DNA from: Rhodopseudomonas palustris
Lineage (GTDB): Bacteria; Pseudomonadota; Alphaproteobacteria; Rhizobiales; Xanthobacteraceae
DNA: 64,000 nucleotides
Assembly: GCF_003591005.1 (NCBI RefSeq)
Contig: NZ_QYYD01000008.1
Coordinates: 124,001 to 188,000, forward strand
Reading direction: 5' to 3'
Of this stretch, positions 8,405 through 17,781 are shown piece by piece; positions within the stretch are counted from its first letter, which is position 1, and each line of letters opens with the position of its first letter. The notes below the pieces were generated by a model. It ran no database searches. It saw only the letters and a list, made by a program, of their open reading frames with translations, and was not told where the DNA came from. A program made the position numbers and the translations under genes.

Positions 8405-9492
8405 AGTGCAATGCGGTGCCGGATTGGCAGCATCCTTCGCCAACTCCAATGGATCGGCCGCAACATCTTGCGCAGCCAGACCGCTGTGACACTGATTTCA
8501 TTGATAGTCGAGTGAGCCTGGAGGCTCACCGACACGAGCTGCTGCAACGATGCTTCTACCGATCCCGACCGCTCGCTTAGGAGACGCTGATACTCATCAA
8601 AAGATGCCATCTGTTGCTTCAAGGGTGCAAGTGCAACATCCACTTGCTGTGTGATAGCCTGAAGAAGCCCCTCCATTGGGAGGTCACGCGTCACGCTTCT
8701 CAACAATCGATTGCGAACCGCAACCTCTTGCTCGCGGTGCATTTGCACACCATCAACAACCGTATTGCTATAGACTGAGTTGGTCCCCGCAGTTCTGTGG
8801 TGGTAGCCAGCGAGTGTCTGTCGAATGAACCCAATATCCCCGACTCGCATCAACCTAATGTTAAAATCCCAATCCCCCAGGACCGGAAGCGCCTCGTCAA
8901 ACAGCCCGATCTCCTTCACTACTGACCTTCGAAACACCAAACAAATCGGTGGAAATCTATTTGCGACAATTAGATCGGAGTACGATATCGGTCCCTGATT
9001 GAACCTCCAAAGCTCTTCGTGCACTTTCTCAACCGCACCGTCAGAGATCCGCTCAAAGACAACCTTGCAGCCCGTTGTTACGCCAACAAAGCATTTGTTT
9101 TTGCGTTCCGAAAGAAACGACACTGTCGAACTTAGAAACTCCGGGTTCCACGTATCGTCATCATCATGGATGGCTACAAATTCCTCCCGACACGCCCGAA
9201 GCGCTGCGTTGCTTGCAGCCTCCATCCCTTTACTGACCTCGTGATGCATCACCGTCAGGCGCGATCCGAAGACAGGCCTATACATTCTCAACAGATCTTC
9301 GAGCTCGAACTGATCACCACCATCGTTCACGAGGTAGAGGTGCCAACGCTCGAACGACTGGAGCAAAACACTACTCAAAGAACGATGTAGCAATAGAGGT
9401 CGATTCTTCGTCCGCATAATGACCGCGACGTCAGACGTTTCATCGGGGCGCCCGCATGGCGTATCAACCATCGGAAGCGAATTATCCAACAT
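8347..9492 (-). CDS. Glycosyltransferase family 2 protein
   Basis: An inverting GT-A glycosyltransferase of about 381 residues, presumably adding a sugar to a surface polysaccharide or glycan at the cytoplasmic membrane face. Near the N-terminus are DVAVIMRTKNRPLLLHRSL and LYLVNDGG, then EEFVAIHDDDDTWNPEFL with the DxD-type metal site (HDDDD, about residue 110). PVLGDWDFNIRLMRVGDIGF is the usual GT2 acceptor-loop region. Start: ATG 9492 has AAGGG 9 nt upstream; ATG 9498 is two codons earlier. It lies just after the HAD-like gene, so they form one transcript. Base composition is less GC-rich than the flanking core genes. Confidence 0.85.
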   Translation of the reverse strand: MLDNSLPMVDTPCGRPDETSDVAVIMRTKNRPLLLHRSLSSVLLQSFERWHLYLVNDGGDQFELEDLLRMYRPVFGSRLTVMHHEVSKGMEAASNAALRACREEFVAIHDDDDTWNPEFLSSTVSFLSERKNKCFVGVTTGCKVVFERISDGAVEKVHEELWRFNQGPISYSDLIVANRFPPICLVFRRSVVKEIGLFDEALPVLGDWDFNIRLMRVGDIGFIRQTLAGYHHRTAGTNSVYSNTVVDGVQMHREQEVAVRNRLLRSVTRDLPMEGLLQAITQQVDVALAPLKQQMASFDEYQRLLSERSGSVEASLQQLVSVSLQAHSTINEISVTAVWLRKMLRPIHWSWRRMLPIRHRIALWRGRFRTLSADGSSVHSR

Positions 9493-9503
9493 AACCATTA
9501 CCC

Positions 9504-11675
9504 TTAGAGAAATTGCGAGAACGTTCGCTCATCATAGTTTGTGAGCTGACGACAAATATCCTGCCGCAGACGGGAACGACTTTCGGGATCAACGCACTTG
9601 TTTAGTGCGGCCAAAGCAGTTCCGATAGGCCACTCGGTGTCCGAAAGGGCCACTGAGTGATAGCTGTCGTTGGAGAGCGACCCTATCAATGTCTCGAATA
9701 GAGCATGCCCGAAATCACCCGAGTGTCGTATCGAACCGATCGACTGTAATTCGTTATTCGATGGCGACAGTGAAAGTCTAGCCAGGGCGGCCATTCCCGC
9801 ATCCAATGACAATTCCTCCAAAGCGATTAGAGAATCCTTTTGCCGTTTGAAGATGGCCGCAATGCCCTCAAGAGTCGCAGTTTGAAAAGGTTCAATCAAG
9901 GAAGCGCTGTACGAGGTGAACTCGTTTGGCGGCGCCAATACCGGAGACATGACGCCGTTCTTGACGCCGTAACCGAGCGTTGTCCCTTCACTTGAGGAAA
10001 GTAGATTTTCAAGTATCGCTACTGAATTGTTTAACGCCCTCTGATCGTCGTGAGGGATATAATCATTACCAAACGCCGCCTCCATCCAGCCGGCACGAGG
10101 ACGGTTTGATTGAGCAGCCGGCCACAAGCCAAAATAGAAACCCATGATGGTGGGTTTCAATCCACTCGCTCGGAGGATGCTGACGATTGAAGCCTGCATT
10201 GTGCCGTGCCAGCCGACATCAACGAGGCCTATTTCACCATCCTGCAGTCCCTCCTGACAAAGATAGCGAACGGCATTCTGGTACTCAACGCCGAGACACC
10301 GATAGATCTCTTCCGAATGGCGCTGAAAGAGCGACTTCAGCAAATTGACGCCATCAGGCCAACCTACAATAGCATCTAGAGAGCCGAACGCCGTCTGGGC
10401 GTCGTGTACCAACCGCTCTATGCAGTCTAAGTTCGATCGTTTAAGTATTTGAAGAACGCTGTGCGGTCTGTAAGACTGAGCAAGTGTGTCCAAGGCGATT
10501 TTACTAAGTTCCGTCGAGCTCGAGGAGACAAAGCCCGCCGCCAAGTTGAGAGCTCTTCTTGAGATGTAGAGATACCGCTCCTGAATGCTCGATGCCTCTG
10601 CCAAACCAGACGCGATCCATGCATTTCTCACCAAGTATCCGTCTCTGGCGCAGAAGTACAACTTCCTAACGCCGGCCTTCTCAGCCCGTTCTTTTAACCA
10701 CTTGATATAGGAGCCGATTACAACGGCCCCCCAAGAGCGCCCAAGGACCCTCATCGTCTCAGATGGCTCTTGTCTGACCTTCTGCTGTGCAGACCACAGT
10801 TGTGCTTTCCGCGCAGCCAGAGAGAGCGGGACAATCGCCCCTTCGAGCGCCCCCCCACGCCTCCTGTTCGAAATAGCCTTCACAAACTGCAAGGCCACGA
10901 TACCAGCGCATGTCGCCGACTGTACGTCGCTCCATTCGTCATCGCCGATATGGACAACCTTGGACTCTGCACCACAGATGCGACGCACAATCTCCCACTG
11001 AACACCAGCAGCCTTCGTCGCGCCGGTTTCGGACGACACGAGCAACTCGAAACTGTCGGAGTATCCTGATTCCACCAAAAAGCCGCGTATATCTCGCGAA
11101 TTGTGGTACATGTCCGAAATGAAGATTACACGTTTGCCGAGACTGATCGCGAGGTCCACCGCCTTGCGAATTTCCAGGACAGGCAGAAGACACAACCTCT
11201 CAACAAGCAGTTCCAAGCGTGCAATGATGTCTGAAAACTCTTTATAGCTGGGATTGTTCTGAACTAATTCGGCCAATATTTCTGAGAAGGTGATTTCGAT
11301 TCTGCCGAGGCAGCGAGCACGCTCTCGCGCCTTCTTTTCGGCCGCCTCGCGAGCGACCGAAAATCCTCGAAATGACGCTCCAAATCGTAAGATCAGCAAG
11401 CGTTCCATCAGCGCGAAAACATCGACAGGCGCCTCCACTACCCGTGTCAACGCAGTATCGAAGACATCGAAGCTAACGACATCCGCATCGCCAATAATCG
11501 ATGAAAACTCTGTTAGCCAACCGTCGTCACATTTCCAGTTCGACAGAATTGCTTCTCTTTGCCGAATAAGCCGATAAAGCTCCGCCCGCTCAGCCTCTCC
11601 GAAAACCTGGTCGAGTTCATTAGGCAATGGCAACGCGACGCCGAGACTATCGTCCAGGATCTTCGCTAGTAACAT
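9504..11675 (-). CDS. Large HAD-like hydrolase domain protein of a polysaccharide locus
   Basis: A 723-residue protein. Its N-terminal third is a haloacid dehalogenase-type phosphatase: VVSFDVFDTALTR with the nucleophile motif DxFDT (about residue 68), VIFISDMYHNS (motif II), GATKAAGVQ (motif III Lys) and VVHIGDDEWSDV (acidic motif IV). The remaining ~430 residues contain LYFCARDGYLVRNAW and YLYISRRALNLA. These are seen in large HAD/glycan-modifying proteins of O-antigen and capsule loci, but their function is not established. Start ATG 11675 chosen; TTG 11708 is an in-frame alternative. The gene is lower in GC and divergent from the capsule-type gene at 11849. Confidence 0.75.
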   Translation of the reverse strand: MLLAKILDDSLGVALPLPNELDQVFGEAERAELYRLIRQREAILSNWKCDDGWLTEFSSIIGDADVVSFDVFDTALTRVVEAPVDVFALMERLLILRFGASFRGFSVAREAAEKKARERARCLGRIEITFSEILAELVQNNPSYKEFSDIIARLELLVERLCLLPVLEIRKAVDLAISLGKRVIFISDMYHNSRDIRGFLVESGYSDSFELLVSSETGATKAAGVQWEIVRRICGAESKVVHIGDDEWSDVQSATCAGIVALQFVKAISNRRRGGALEGAIVPLSLAARKAQLWSAQQKVRQEPSETMRVLGRSWGAVVIGSYIKWLKERAEKAGVRKLYFCARDGYLVRNAWIASGLAEASSIQERYLYISRRALNLAAGFVSSSSTELSKIALDTLAQSYRPHSVLQILKRSNLDCIERLVHDAQTAFGSLDAIVGWPDGVNLLKSLFQRHSEEIYRCLGVEYQNAVRYLCQEGLQDGEIGLVDVGWHGTMQASIVSILRASGLKPTIMGFYFGLWPAAQSNRPRAGWMEAAFGNDYIPHDDQRALNNSVAILENLLSSSEGTTLGYGVKNGVMSPVLAPPNEFTSYSASLIEPFQTATLEGIAAIFKRQKDSLIALEELSLDAGMAALARLSLSPSNNELQSIGSIRHSGDFGHALFETLIGSLSNDSYHSVALSDTEWPIGTALAALNKCVDPESRSRLRQDICRQLTNYDERTFSQFL

Positions 11676-11848
11676 TACGCACCGATAGGCTAATAACGTC
11701 GTCCCCAAATCGGGAATTTATCGACTGTCTAATCAATCCGAGCATAGACACAACCACACGATACTACCAACGATCATATACTATAATCCTACGGACCAGA
11801 TAGAAGCAGTTTGGAATCCTGCGGTCCGACAATCGAAGGTAACTGTAA
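11676..11848. promoter_or_regulatory. AT-rich divergent promoter region
   Basis: About 170 nt of AT-rich DNA between the divergent HAD-like and capsule-type genes. It includes CATATACTATAATCC near 11775-11790, which could supply a -10 hexamer (TATAAT-like, rightward). No matched -35 was assigned. GAAGG lies about 9 nt before the ATG at 11849. Confidence 0.4.
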
Positions 11849-12967
11849 ATGCCTCTCAAGAGCCGACGAAACATCGTAATTACCTCCGACATTCTTCGCC
11901 CCTTCCTAGAGGGCGATCACTGGTATAGTGGCACCTGGAAAAACGTTCGGTGGCTCGATGCCCTCGTGGGAACAGCTGCACGGCGCGCTGGCTGGAATGT
12001 CCGGACAGTCTCTTGGGACACATTACTGAGCGATTCGAGCGACTACGTTGATGCCCACGAACTGTACGACCTTCTGGATCTTCCACTAGATATCGAAGGA
12101 TGGATTCAGTTAATTGCAAAGCCCACACTCCCCACTGAGGTGGAGCAGAAACTCCTAGCGAACTTCACTGGGGCGGATCTTGTCATCGGATACGAGTTGC
12201 CCGACTATTTACTCCGCATCTTTGATCGCGCTGGATTCTCTGTGATTGACCTTGTTCTTCACCCGATTCGATTTCTTGATGACCTAGTCATCGCGGCTCG
12301 ATCTAACAGGAAGGACATTCATCGCGCCTTGTGTTTCCACGCACTTTCATCAGACACGATTGATTTGCAGGTCGCGCTGATCAAAGCGAAAGCAGCGTGG
12401 ATGAGATCAACACGCCAGCTTACTGGCAAGACAGCATTATTAGTCGGTCAAGTCGCACACGATCGCTCGATAGTCGACCTTTCTACACGTCGATTCCGCA
12501 ATTTTGGTGATTATAGATCTGAGATCGAGCAACTAAAAATGGAGCATTCTGCTGTTTTATTTAAGCCCCATCCATACGACCCACCAAACTCGGCATCACA
12601 GTGCGCAGTTCGAGAGCTGACGGGCATCGAGTGGGTGACGGACAACTTCTACTATCTTGTTGCTCAACCGGAGATCACCACCGTCTGTGCCATAAATTCC
12701 AGTGCTCTCCTGGAAGCGAGGCATTTCGGTAAGAGAGAGGTTTGGCTATCCGATCCTCTTTACCGCTTCGGCGATGAATTTCCGTCAGAGTCGTCAAGAT
12801 ACGGAGGCCTAGTTCCGCAAACTCCAGCCTGGATCTATCCGTCATTCTGGAGGAGCATTAAGAGCGGGATTTTGGAGGCTCACAACATCCCGTTCGTACG
12901 CGATCAGATTAGAAGATCGTTCAACGCGGATTGGGGCTTTTCCGGTGTTTCAAACGTAGTTGTATGA
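11849..12967 (+). CDS. Capsule polysaccharide biosynthesis-like protein
   Basis: A 372-residue cytoplasmic protein of lower GC content. It resembles the capsule/Kdo-transferase type of retaining glycosyltransferase with GT-B layout. Clues are the C-terminal half with LLVGQVAHDRSIVD, VLFKPHPYDPPNSAS (the HPY/HP motif of capsule synthesis and CMP-Kdo transferases), and CAINSSALLEARHFGKREVW (S-S-ALLEA signature for nucleotide binding). The N-terminal half is poorly conserved. It probably acts with the GT2 and HAD-like neighbours on a strain-specific surface glycan. Exact sugar and linkage unknown. Confidence 0.6.
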   Translation: MPLKSRRNIVITSDILRPFLEGDHWYSGTWKNVRWLDALVGTAARRAGWNVRTVSWDTLLSDSSDYVDAHELYDLLDLPLDIEGWIQLIAKPTLPTEVEQKLLANFTGADLVIGYELPDYLLRIFDRAGFSVIDLVLHPIRFLDDLVIAARSNRKDIHRALCFHALSSDTIDLQVALIKAKAAWMRSTRQLTGKTALLVGQVAHDRSIVDLSTRRFRNFGDYRSEIEQLKMEHSAVLFKPHPYDPPNSASQCAVRELTGIEWVTDNFYYLVAQPEITTVCAINSSALLEARHFGKREVWLSDPLYRFGDEFPSESSRYGGLVPQTPAWIYPSFWRSIKSGILEAHNIPFVRDQIRRSFNADWGFSGVSNVVV

Positions 12968-13005
12968 CACGTTCGAGGCCGGGTGAGACGGGCAGCCAGT
13001 GACGC

Positions 13006-13227
13006 TTATTCGCGCACCGGTGCTTCCAAACGCACCGCCGGGGCGATGCCATGCCGCTTCAGTTCGTTCGACAGTAACGCGATATGATCATTGAGACCTG
13101 AAATCTCATGGTTGAGCTCGGCGATTTCTGCGCTCTGCTCTTCCATCGCTGCCTTGGCGAGCCGCTGATATTCCTCTGCGCCGGTCGTCTGAGAGGCGCC
13201 ACGGCCCCGGAAAATTCCGCCCGTCAT
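13006..13227 (-). CDS. Small coiled-coil hypothetical protein (73 aa)
   Basis: Encodes a charged peptide. Its central part, from EEYQRLAKAAMEEQSAE to LLSNELKRHGI, has a heptad-like pattern and is probably a coiled coil. No family recognised and no strong ribosome site precedes the ATG. It lies inside the remnant mobile region between the polysaccharide genes and the recombinase fragment, so it may be a cargo gene or a broken piece. Confidence 0.35.
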   Translation of the reverse strand: MTGGIFRGRGASQTTGAEEYQRLAKAAMEEQSAEIAELNHEISGLNDHIALLSNELKRHGIAPAVRLEAPVRE

Positions 13228-13318
13228 CCGAATTCGGGTCGTTCCCCATCACTCGCGGACGTATTCGGTGATTAGAGCTGGATCGGCGAGGTCGCGCTCG
13301 GCGCTGCGCAGGGTCTTC

Positions 13319-13703
13319 CCTGGAGGCTTTATCATCGCGCTCGCAACGAGTTGGCGCGGGACAGCGCCGGCCGCTGCGAGCTAGCCGAGACCAAGCTGCA
13401 GACGGTGACAAGCGCCATCGAGAAGACGGTCGACGCGATCGTCACAACCGCCAGCCGCGCATTGCAAGACCGCCTGGCCACCCAAGAGGCCGAGCGGGAC
13501 GCGCTCAAGCAGGAATTGGCGACGATGGCGTGCCCGGCGATCAGCTTCCGCGCGCCGCCGCCGAGCTTGCCGAACGCGTCGGCAACCTCAACGCCATGGT
13601 GCAAGACGCCGACCCGCAAAACCGCAACCAAGCGATCTCCGCGATCCGTCAGATAGTCGAGAAGATCGTAGTGCATCCCCGGTCAACAGCAAAATGCCCG
13701 TAG
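13319..13703 (+). pseudogene. Serine recombinase C-terminal remnant, frameshifted
   Basis: Plus-strand translation gives, in one frame, YHRARNELARDSAG, then a coiled-coil stretch (IEKTVDAIVTTASRALQDRL, ERDALKQELATM). After a frame change near 13530-13545 it continues with AAAELAERVGNLNAMVQDAD and AIRQIVEKIVVHPRS to a TAG at 13701. This order (recombinase linker coiled coil, then the IERIVVHP-like end) is that of large serine site-specific recombinases. The catalytic resolvase domain and zinc ribbon are absent. It is a decayed integrase-type gene next to tRNA-fMet and the polysaccharide island. Confidence 0.65.
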
Positions 13704-13723
13704 ACCTGTAGGTCCACGGGCAT
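13694..13723. terminator. Strong inverted repeat after the recombinase remnant
   Basis: ATGCCCGTAGACCT and AGGTCCACGGGCAT pair over 14 positions with one mismatch and a 2-nt loop. It overlaps the stop codon of the recombinase fragment. No T-run follows, so it may be a recombination-site relic rather than a terminator. Confidence 0.45.
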
Positions 13724-13784
13724 CTAGCCACTTAGCTTGGCCTGTCAGATCAAGCCGCCGAGGCGGCGGGATCTAACGGGGAGC

Positions 13785-13861
<77 letters not shown>

Positions 13862-14137
13862 TTAAACCTTTGCGCGATCCTCAGAAAGCAGATGACCATC
13901 AACGCCCAAGGGCGTCGATTGATCCTCCCGGAAGCTTCCTGAGAAGGGGCCCGGGGCAGTGCCCGGGGCGCGAGGGGTGTCTAGCAATGCGCGGGGGATT
14001 TGGGAAGCCCCGTGACGCAGATTTTCAAGATTATATGACGGCCGGAACCGGATGCGGTTGCGGCGGCCCCGCGCGCCTGCAAGACTTCGCCGAAAGCGGC
14101 CCAATTTCAGAACAACCGGCCGGATTGGGAGTGCGCC

Positions 14138-15595
14138 ATGGACCAGCCGTTGGACCGGTCGCTGGACCAGCCGTCGACCGGCTTGGGGGCCAATGCCCTG
14201 CGGGACAGTTTTGATCGCATGGTCGAGCGCTCGCGCGCCGACGCTCCGGCGACGCTGGAGCAGCGGCTCGACCGCTTGAGGCGGCTGCGCAGCCTGCTGA
14301 CGGACAACGAGCAGCGGTTCGAGCAGGCGATCTCGGCCGATTTCGGCCATCGCTGCGCGGTCGAGACGCTGATCGCCGAGACGCTCAGCCTGCTCGGCGA
14401 CATCAAGCATACGTCCAAACACCTCAAACGCTGGATGGCGCCGCGCAAGGTGAAGACCGAGCTGCAGTTCTGGCCGGGGCAGAACCGGCTGCTGCCGCAG
14501 CCGCTCGGCGTCGTTGGCATCATCGCGCCCTGGAATTATCCCCTGCAGCTGACCGTCGCGCCGGCGATCGGTGCGCTCGCCGCGGGCAACCGGGTGATGA
14601 TCAAGCCGAGCGAATTGTCGCCGGCGTTCTCGGCGCTGCTGCAGGAGACCGTCGCGGCCACCTTCGACGCCGACGAGATGGTGGTGACCGGGATCGAGGA
14701 CGGCATCGCCGAGGCGTTCGCGCGGCTGCCGTTCGACCATCTGATGTTCACCGGCTCGACCCGGGTCGGCCGCATCGTCGCCGAGGCGGCCGGCCGCAAC
14801 CTGACGCCGGTGACGCTCGAGCTCGGCGGCAAGTCGCCGACGCTCGTCGATCGCTCCGCCGATCTCGACGAGGTCGCGCCGCGGATCGCCTATGCCAAGC
14901 TGATGAATGCCGGCCAGACCTGCATCGCGCCGGACTACGTGCTGGCGCCGCGTGACAAGGTCGAAGCGCTGGCGGACAAGATCCGCGCCGCGATGGGGCG
15001 AATGTTCGGCAGCGATCCGGCCAACCCCGACTACACCTCGATCGTCGCCGACCGGCACTATGCGCGGCTGCAGGGCCTCGCCGACGACGCCGCCGCGCAG
15101 GGTGCCAAACTGCTGCAGCCGGCACCCGCCGACGATCCGGCGTGGAGCAGCCGGCGCAAGTTTCCGCCGACGTTGGTGCTCGGCGCGACGCCCGACATGA
15201 AGATCATGCAGGAAGAGATCTTCGGCCCGCTGCTGCCGATCCTCGGCGTGGATGATGCGGCGGAGGCGATCCGCTTCGTCAACGGCCGCGACCGACCGCT
15301 GGCGCTGTACTGGTTCGGCACCGATGAGGCCGCGCGCGACGAGGTGCTGGCCCGCACGGTGTCGGGCGGCGTGACCATCAACGATTGCCTGGTGCACTTC
15401 GCGCAGCAGAACCAGCCGATGGGCGGCGTCGGCGCGTCCGGCACCGGCGCGTATCACGGCGAATGGGGCTTCAACACGTTCAGCCAGCTCAAGCCGGTGT
15501 TCTATCGCTCGCCCTACAACCGCTTCGCCGATCTGTATCCGCCTTACGGCGGCAAGATCGCGCGGCTGTCGAAACTGCTGCGATGGCTGTCCTGA
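14138..15595 (+). CDS. Coniferyl aldehyde dehydrogenase-like
   Basis: A 485-residue NAD(P)+-dependent aldehyde dehydrogenase of the group that oxidises coniferyl aldehyde to ferulate (lignin-derived phenylpropanoids). Motifs: GVVGIIAPWNYPLQL near residue 125, TLELGGKSPTLV (general-base Glu, about residue 228), NAGQTCIAPDYVLA (nucleophile Cys, about 263) and EEIFGPLLPIL near 365. The C-terminal tail after HGEWGFNTFSQLKPV is typical of this membrane-linked class. Start 14138 follows GGGAG. The GMC oxidoreductase begins 75 bp downstream, suggesting linked alcohol-to-acid oxidation. Substrate is inferred from family only. Confidence 0.85.
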   Translation: MDQPLDRSLDQPSTGLGANALRDSFDRMVERSRADAPATLEQRLDRLRRLRSLLTDNEQRFEQAISADFGHRCAVETLIAETLSLLGDIKHTSKHLKRWMAPRKVKTELQFWPGQNRLLPQPLGVVGIIAPWNYPLQLTVAPAIGALAAGNRVMIKPSELSPAFSALLQETVAATFDADEMVVTGIEDGIAEAFARLPFDHLMFTGSTRVGRIVAEAAGRNLTPVTLELGGKSPTLVDRSADLDEVAPRIAYAKLMNAGQTCIAPDYVLAPRDKVEALADKIRAAMGRMFGSDPANPDYTSIVADRHYARLQGLADDAAAQGAKLLQPAPADDPAWSSRRKFPPTLVLGATPDMKIMQEEIFGPLLPILGVDDAAEAIRFVNGRDRPLALYWFGTDEAARDEVLARTVSGGVTINDCLVHFAQQNQPMGGVGASGTGAYHGEWGFNTFSQLKPVFYRSPYNRFADLYPPYGGKIARLSKLLRWLS

Positions 15596-15670
15596 GCTGA
15601 CGATGTGACGACCAGCGACCGGACGCAGAGCCGGCGCTTCTAACAAACAACAAGAATCCAGGAGGACACG

Positions 15671-17281
15671 ATGACGGAGACGCATGACTTTGTCGTGGTC
15701 GGCGGCGGCTCGGGAGGATGCGCAGTGGCCGGACGGCTGTCGGAGGATCCCGGCACGTCGGTGGCGCTGCTCGAGGCCGGCGGCCCCGGCGACAATTGGG
15801 TAGTCAAGACGCCCTACGCGCTGTCGCTGATGGTGCCAAGCAAGCTCAACAACTGGCATTTCGAGACGGTGCCGCAGCCGGGCCTGAACGGCCGCATCGG
15901 CTATCAGCCGCGCGGCAAGGCGCTCGGCGGCTCGTCCGCCATCAACGCCATGGTGTATATCCGCGGCCACAAATGGGACTACGACCGCTGGGCCGAACTC
16001 GGCGCGAGAGGCTGGTCCTATGCGGACGTGCTGCCCTTTTTCAAGCGCGCCGAGAACAACGCCGAGTTCAACGGCGCATATCACGGCCAGAGCGGCCCCT
16101 TGCACGTCGAGCGGCTGCGCACCGACAATCCGGTGCACGAGATCTTCCTGCAGGCGGCGCGCGAGGCGCAATTCCGCGTCCGCGACGACTTCAACGGCGA
16201 GGAGCAGGAGGGCCTCGGCCTGTATCAGCTCACCCAGCACGACGGCGAGCGCTGGAGCGCCGCGCGCGCTTACGTGCATCCGCATAGGACGACGCGGCCG
16301 AACCTGCGGGTCGAGACCGGCGCGCAGGCGACGCGAATCCTGTTCGAGGGCGGCCGCGCCGTCGGCGTCGAATATCACAAGGACAACGAGACGCGGCAGC
16401 TGCGCGCACGCCGCGAAGTGATCCTCGCCTCGGGCACGTTCCAGACGCCGCAGTTGCTGCAGCTGTCCGGCGTCGGCTACGGCGAGATGCTGCAGCGGCA
16501 CGGCATCGCGACGCTGCAGCACCTGCCGGGCGTCGGACAGAATCTGCAGGACCATCCCGACTTCATCTTCGCCTATCAGTCCGATGCGCCGTACTTCACC
16601 GGCACCAGCTTCACCGGCATCGGCCGGCTGCTGTCCACGATCGGCCAGTATCGCCGCGAGGGACGCGGGCCGCTGACCACCAACTTCGCCGAATGCGGCG
16701 GCTTCCTGAAGACGCGACCGGACCTCGACGTGCCGGACATCCAGCTGCATTTCGGCATGGCGATGGTCGACGACCATGGCCGCAAGCGGCACTGGGGCAC
16801 GGGGTTTTCCTGCCATGTCTGCCTGCTGCGCCCGAAGAGCCGCGGCAGCGTCGGGCTCGGCAGCGCCGATCCGCTGGCGCCGCCGCGGATCGATCCGAAC
16901 TTCTTCGGCGACGCCGATGATCTCGAGGCGATGGTCGCCGGCTACAAGACGACGCAGCGGCTGATGCAGGCGCCTGCGCTGCGCGCCCTGCAGCAGAAGG
17001 ATCTGTTCACCGCCAACGTCCGCACCGACGACGACATCCGCGCCATCCTGCGCGCCCGCGTCGACACCGTGTACCACCCGGTCGGCACCTGCAAGATGGG
17101 CGCGGCGGACGATGCGCGTGCGGTGGTCGACCCGCGCCTGAAGGTGCGAGGCGTCGCGGGCCTGCGCATCGTCGACGCCTCGGTGATGCCATCTTTGATC
17201 GGCGGCAACACCAACGCGCCGACGATCATGATCGGCGAGAAGGCGGCGGATATGATCAAGGGGGAGATGCGGGCGAATTGA
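15671..17281 (+). CDS. GMC family FAD-dependent oxidoreductase (alcohol dehydrogenase type)
   Basis: A 536-residue flavoprotein of the glucose-methanol-choline family, which oxidises alcohols to aldehydes. The FAD dinucleotide fold is [17 protein letters not shown] at residues 8-24. The GMC signature 1 is [19 protein letters not shown] near 80-98, and signature 2 is [15 protein letters not shown] near 257. The active-site His lies in [11 protein letters not shown] near 470, with a later [21 protein letters not shown] lies 5 nt before the ATG. Its position after a coniferyl-type aldehyde dehydrogenase suggests the pair oxidise an aromatic or aliphatic alcohol in two steps. Electron acceptor unknown. 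Confidence 0.88.
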   Translation: MTETHDFVVVGGGSGGCAVAGRLSEDPGTSVALLEAGGPGDNWVVKTPYALSLMVPSKLNNWHFETVPQPGLNGRIGYQPRGKALGGSSAINAMVYIRGHKWDYDRWAELGARGWSYADVLPFFKRAENNAEFNGAYHGQSGPLHVERLRTDNPVHEIFLQAAREAQFRVRDDFNGEEQEGLGLYQLTQHDGERWSAARAYVHPHRTTRPNLRVETGAQATRILFEGGRAVGVEYHKDNETRQLRARREVILASGTFQTPQLLQLSGVGYGEMLQRHGIATLQHLPGVGQNLQDHPDFIFAYQSDAPYFTGTSFTGIGRLLSTIGQYRREGRGPLTTNFAECGGFLKTRPDLDVPDIQLHFGMAMVDDHGRKRHWGTGFSCHVCLLRPKSRGSVGLGSADPLAPPRIDPNFFGDADDLEAMVAGYKTTQRLMQAPALRALQQKDLFTANVRTDDDIRAILRARVDTVYHPVGTCKMGAADDARAVVDPRLKVRGVAGLRIVDASVMPSLIGGNTNAPTIMIGEKAADMIKGEMRAN

Positions 17282-17397
17282 GGAGGTTGCTACGACAGAA
17301 AGCGGCGAGCCGATGCAACGGGCAGCTTCACAGATGCAACGAGAGAAGCCGCGAACGGAACAACAAAGAGAAGTCGCAAAGCCCTCTAAGCCCCAGG

Positions 17398-17692
17398 CAC
17401 GTCATTCCGCGGCGCTCACGAAGTGAGCGAACCCGGAATCCCGAAATTGGGGCGAAGGCCGGTCGCAGAACGCTGCGAGATTCCGGGTTCACGCAGCTGC
17501 GCTGCGTGCCCCGGAATGACCGCGGTGGGGGCAGAGAAGTAGCAGACGCCAGTCCGCCCAGCCCCACGCACCGTCATTCCGGGGCGCGCGTAGCGCGAAC
17601 CCGGAATCTCGATGTTGCGGAAAAGGCCGGTCGCTGAACGCTCCGGGATTCCGGGTTCACGCAGCTGCGCTGCGTGCCCCGGAATGACGTGC
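17398..17692. repeat. Four palindromic repeats arranged as two composite units
   Basis: Four related arms in alternating orientation. At 17400-17441: CGTCATTCCGCGGCGC to GCGAACCCGGAATC. At 17479-17520: GATTCCGGGTTCACGCAGC to GTGCCCCGGAATGAC. At 17573-17609 and 17647-17688 the same two occur again. Within each pair a conserved spacer reads GAAGGCCGGTCGC-GAACGCT with small changes. So one composite element is duplicated in tandem between the GMC and SDR genes. The rest of 17282-17781 holds no gene I can support. Confidence 0.75.
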
Positions 17693-17781
17693 TTGGGGCG
17701 AGCGAACGAGAGGCTGTGTCGTGACGCGCGCCGCGGCGCCGGCGTCGCAGCGGCCTCGCGCCGCGGCTCCGGCACTACTCG

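Noticed and set aside
13753-13770. Terminator for tRNA-fMet (GCCGCC-GA-GGCGGC)
   Set aside because: The stem is short with a 2-nt loop and no T-run follows, so it was mentioned with the tRNA but not listed as a terminator.
13862-17077. A 1,071-codon open frame on the minus strand
   Set aside because: It is antisense to the aldehyde dehydrogenase and GMC genes and is rich in Arg, His and Gln with no domain, the usual shadow of high-GC codon bias.
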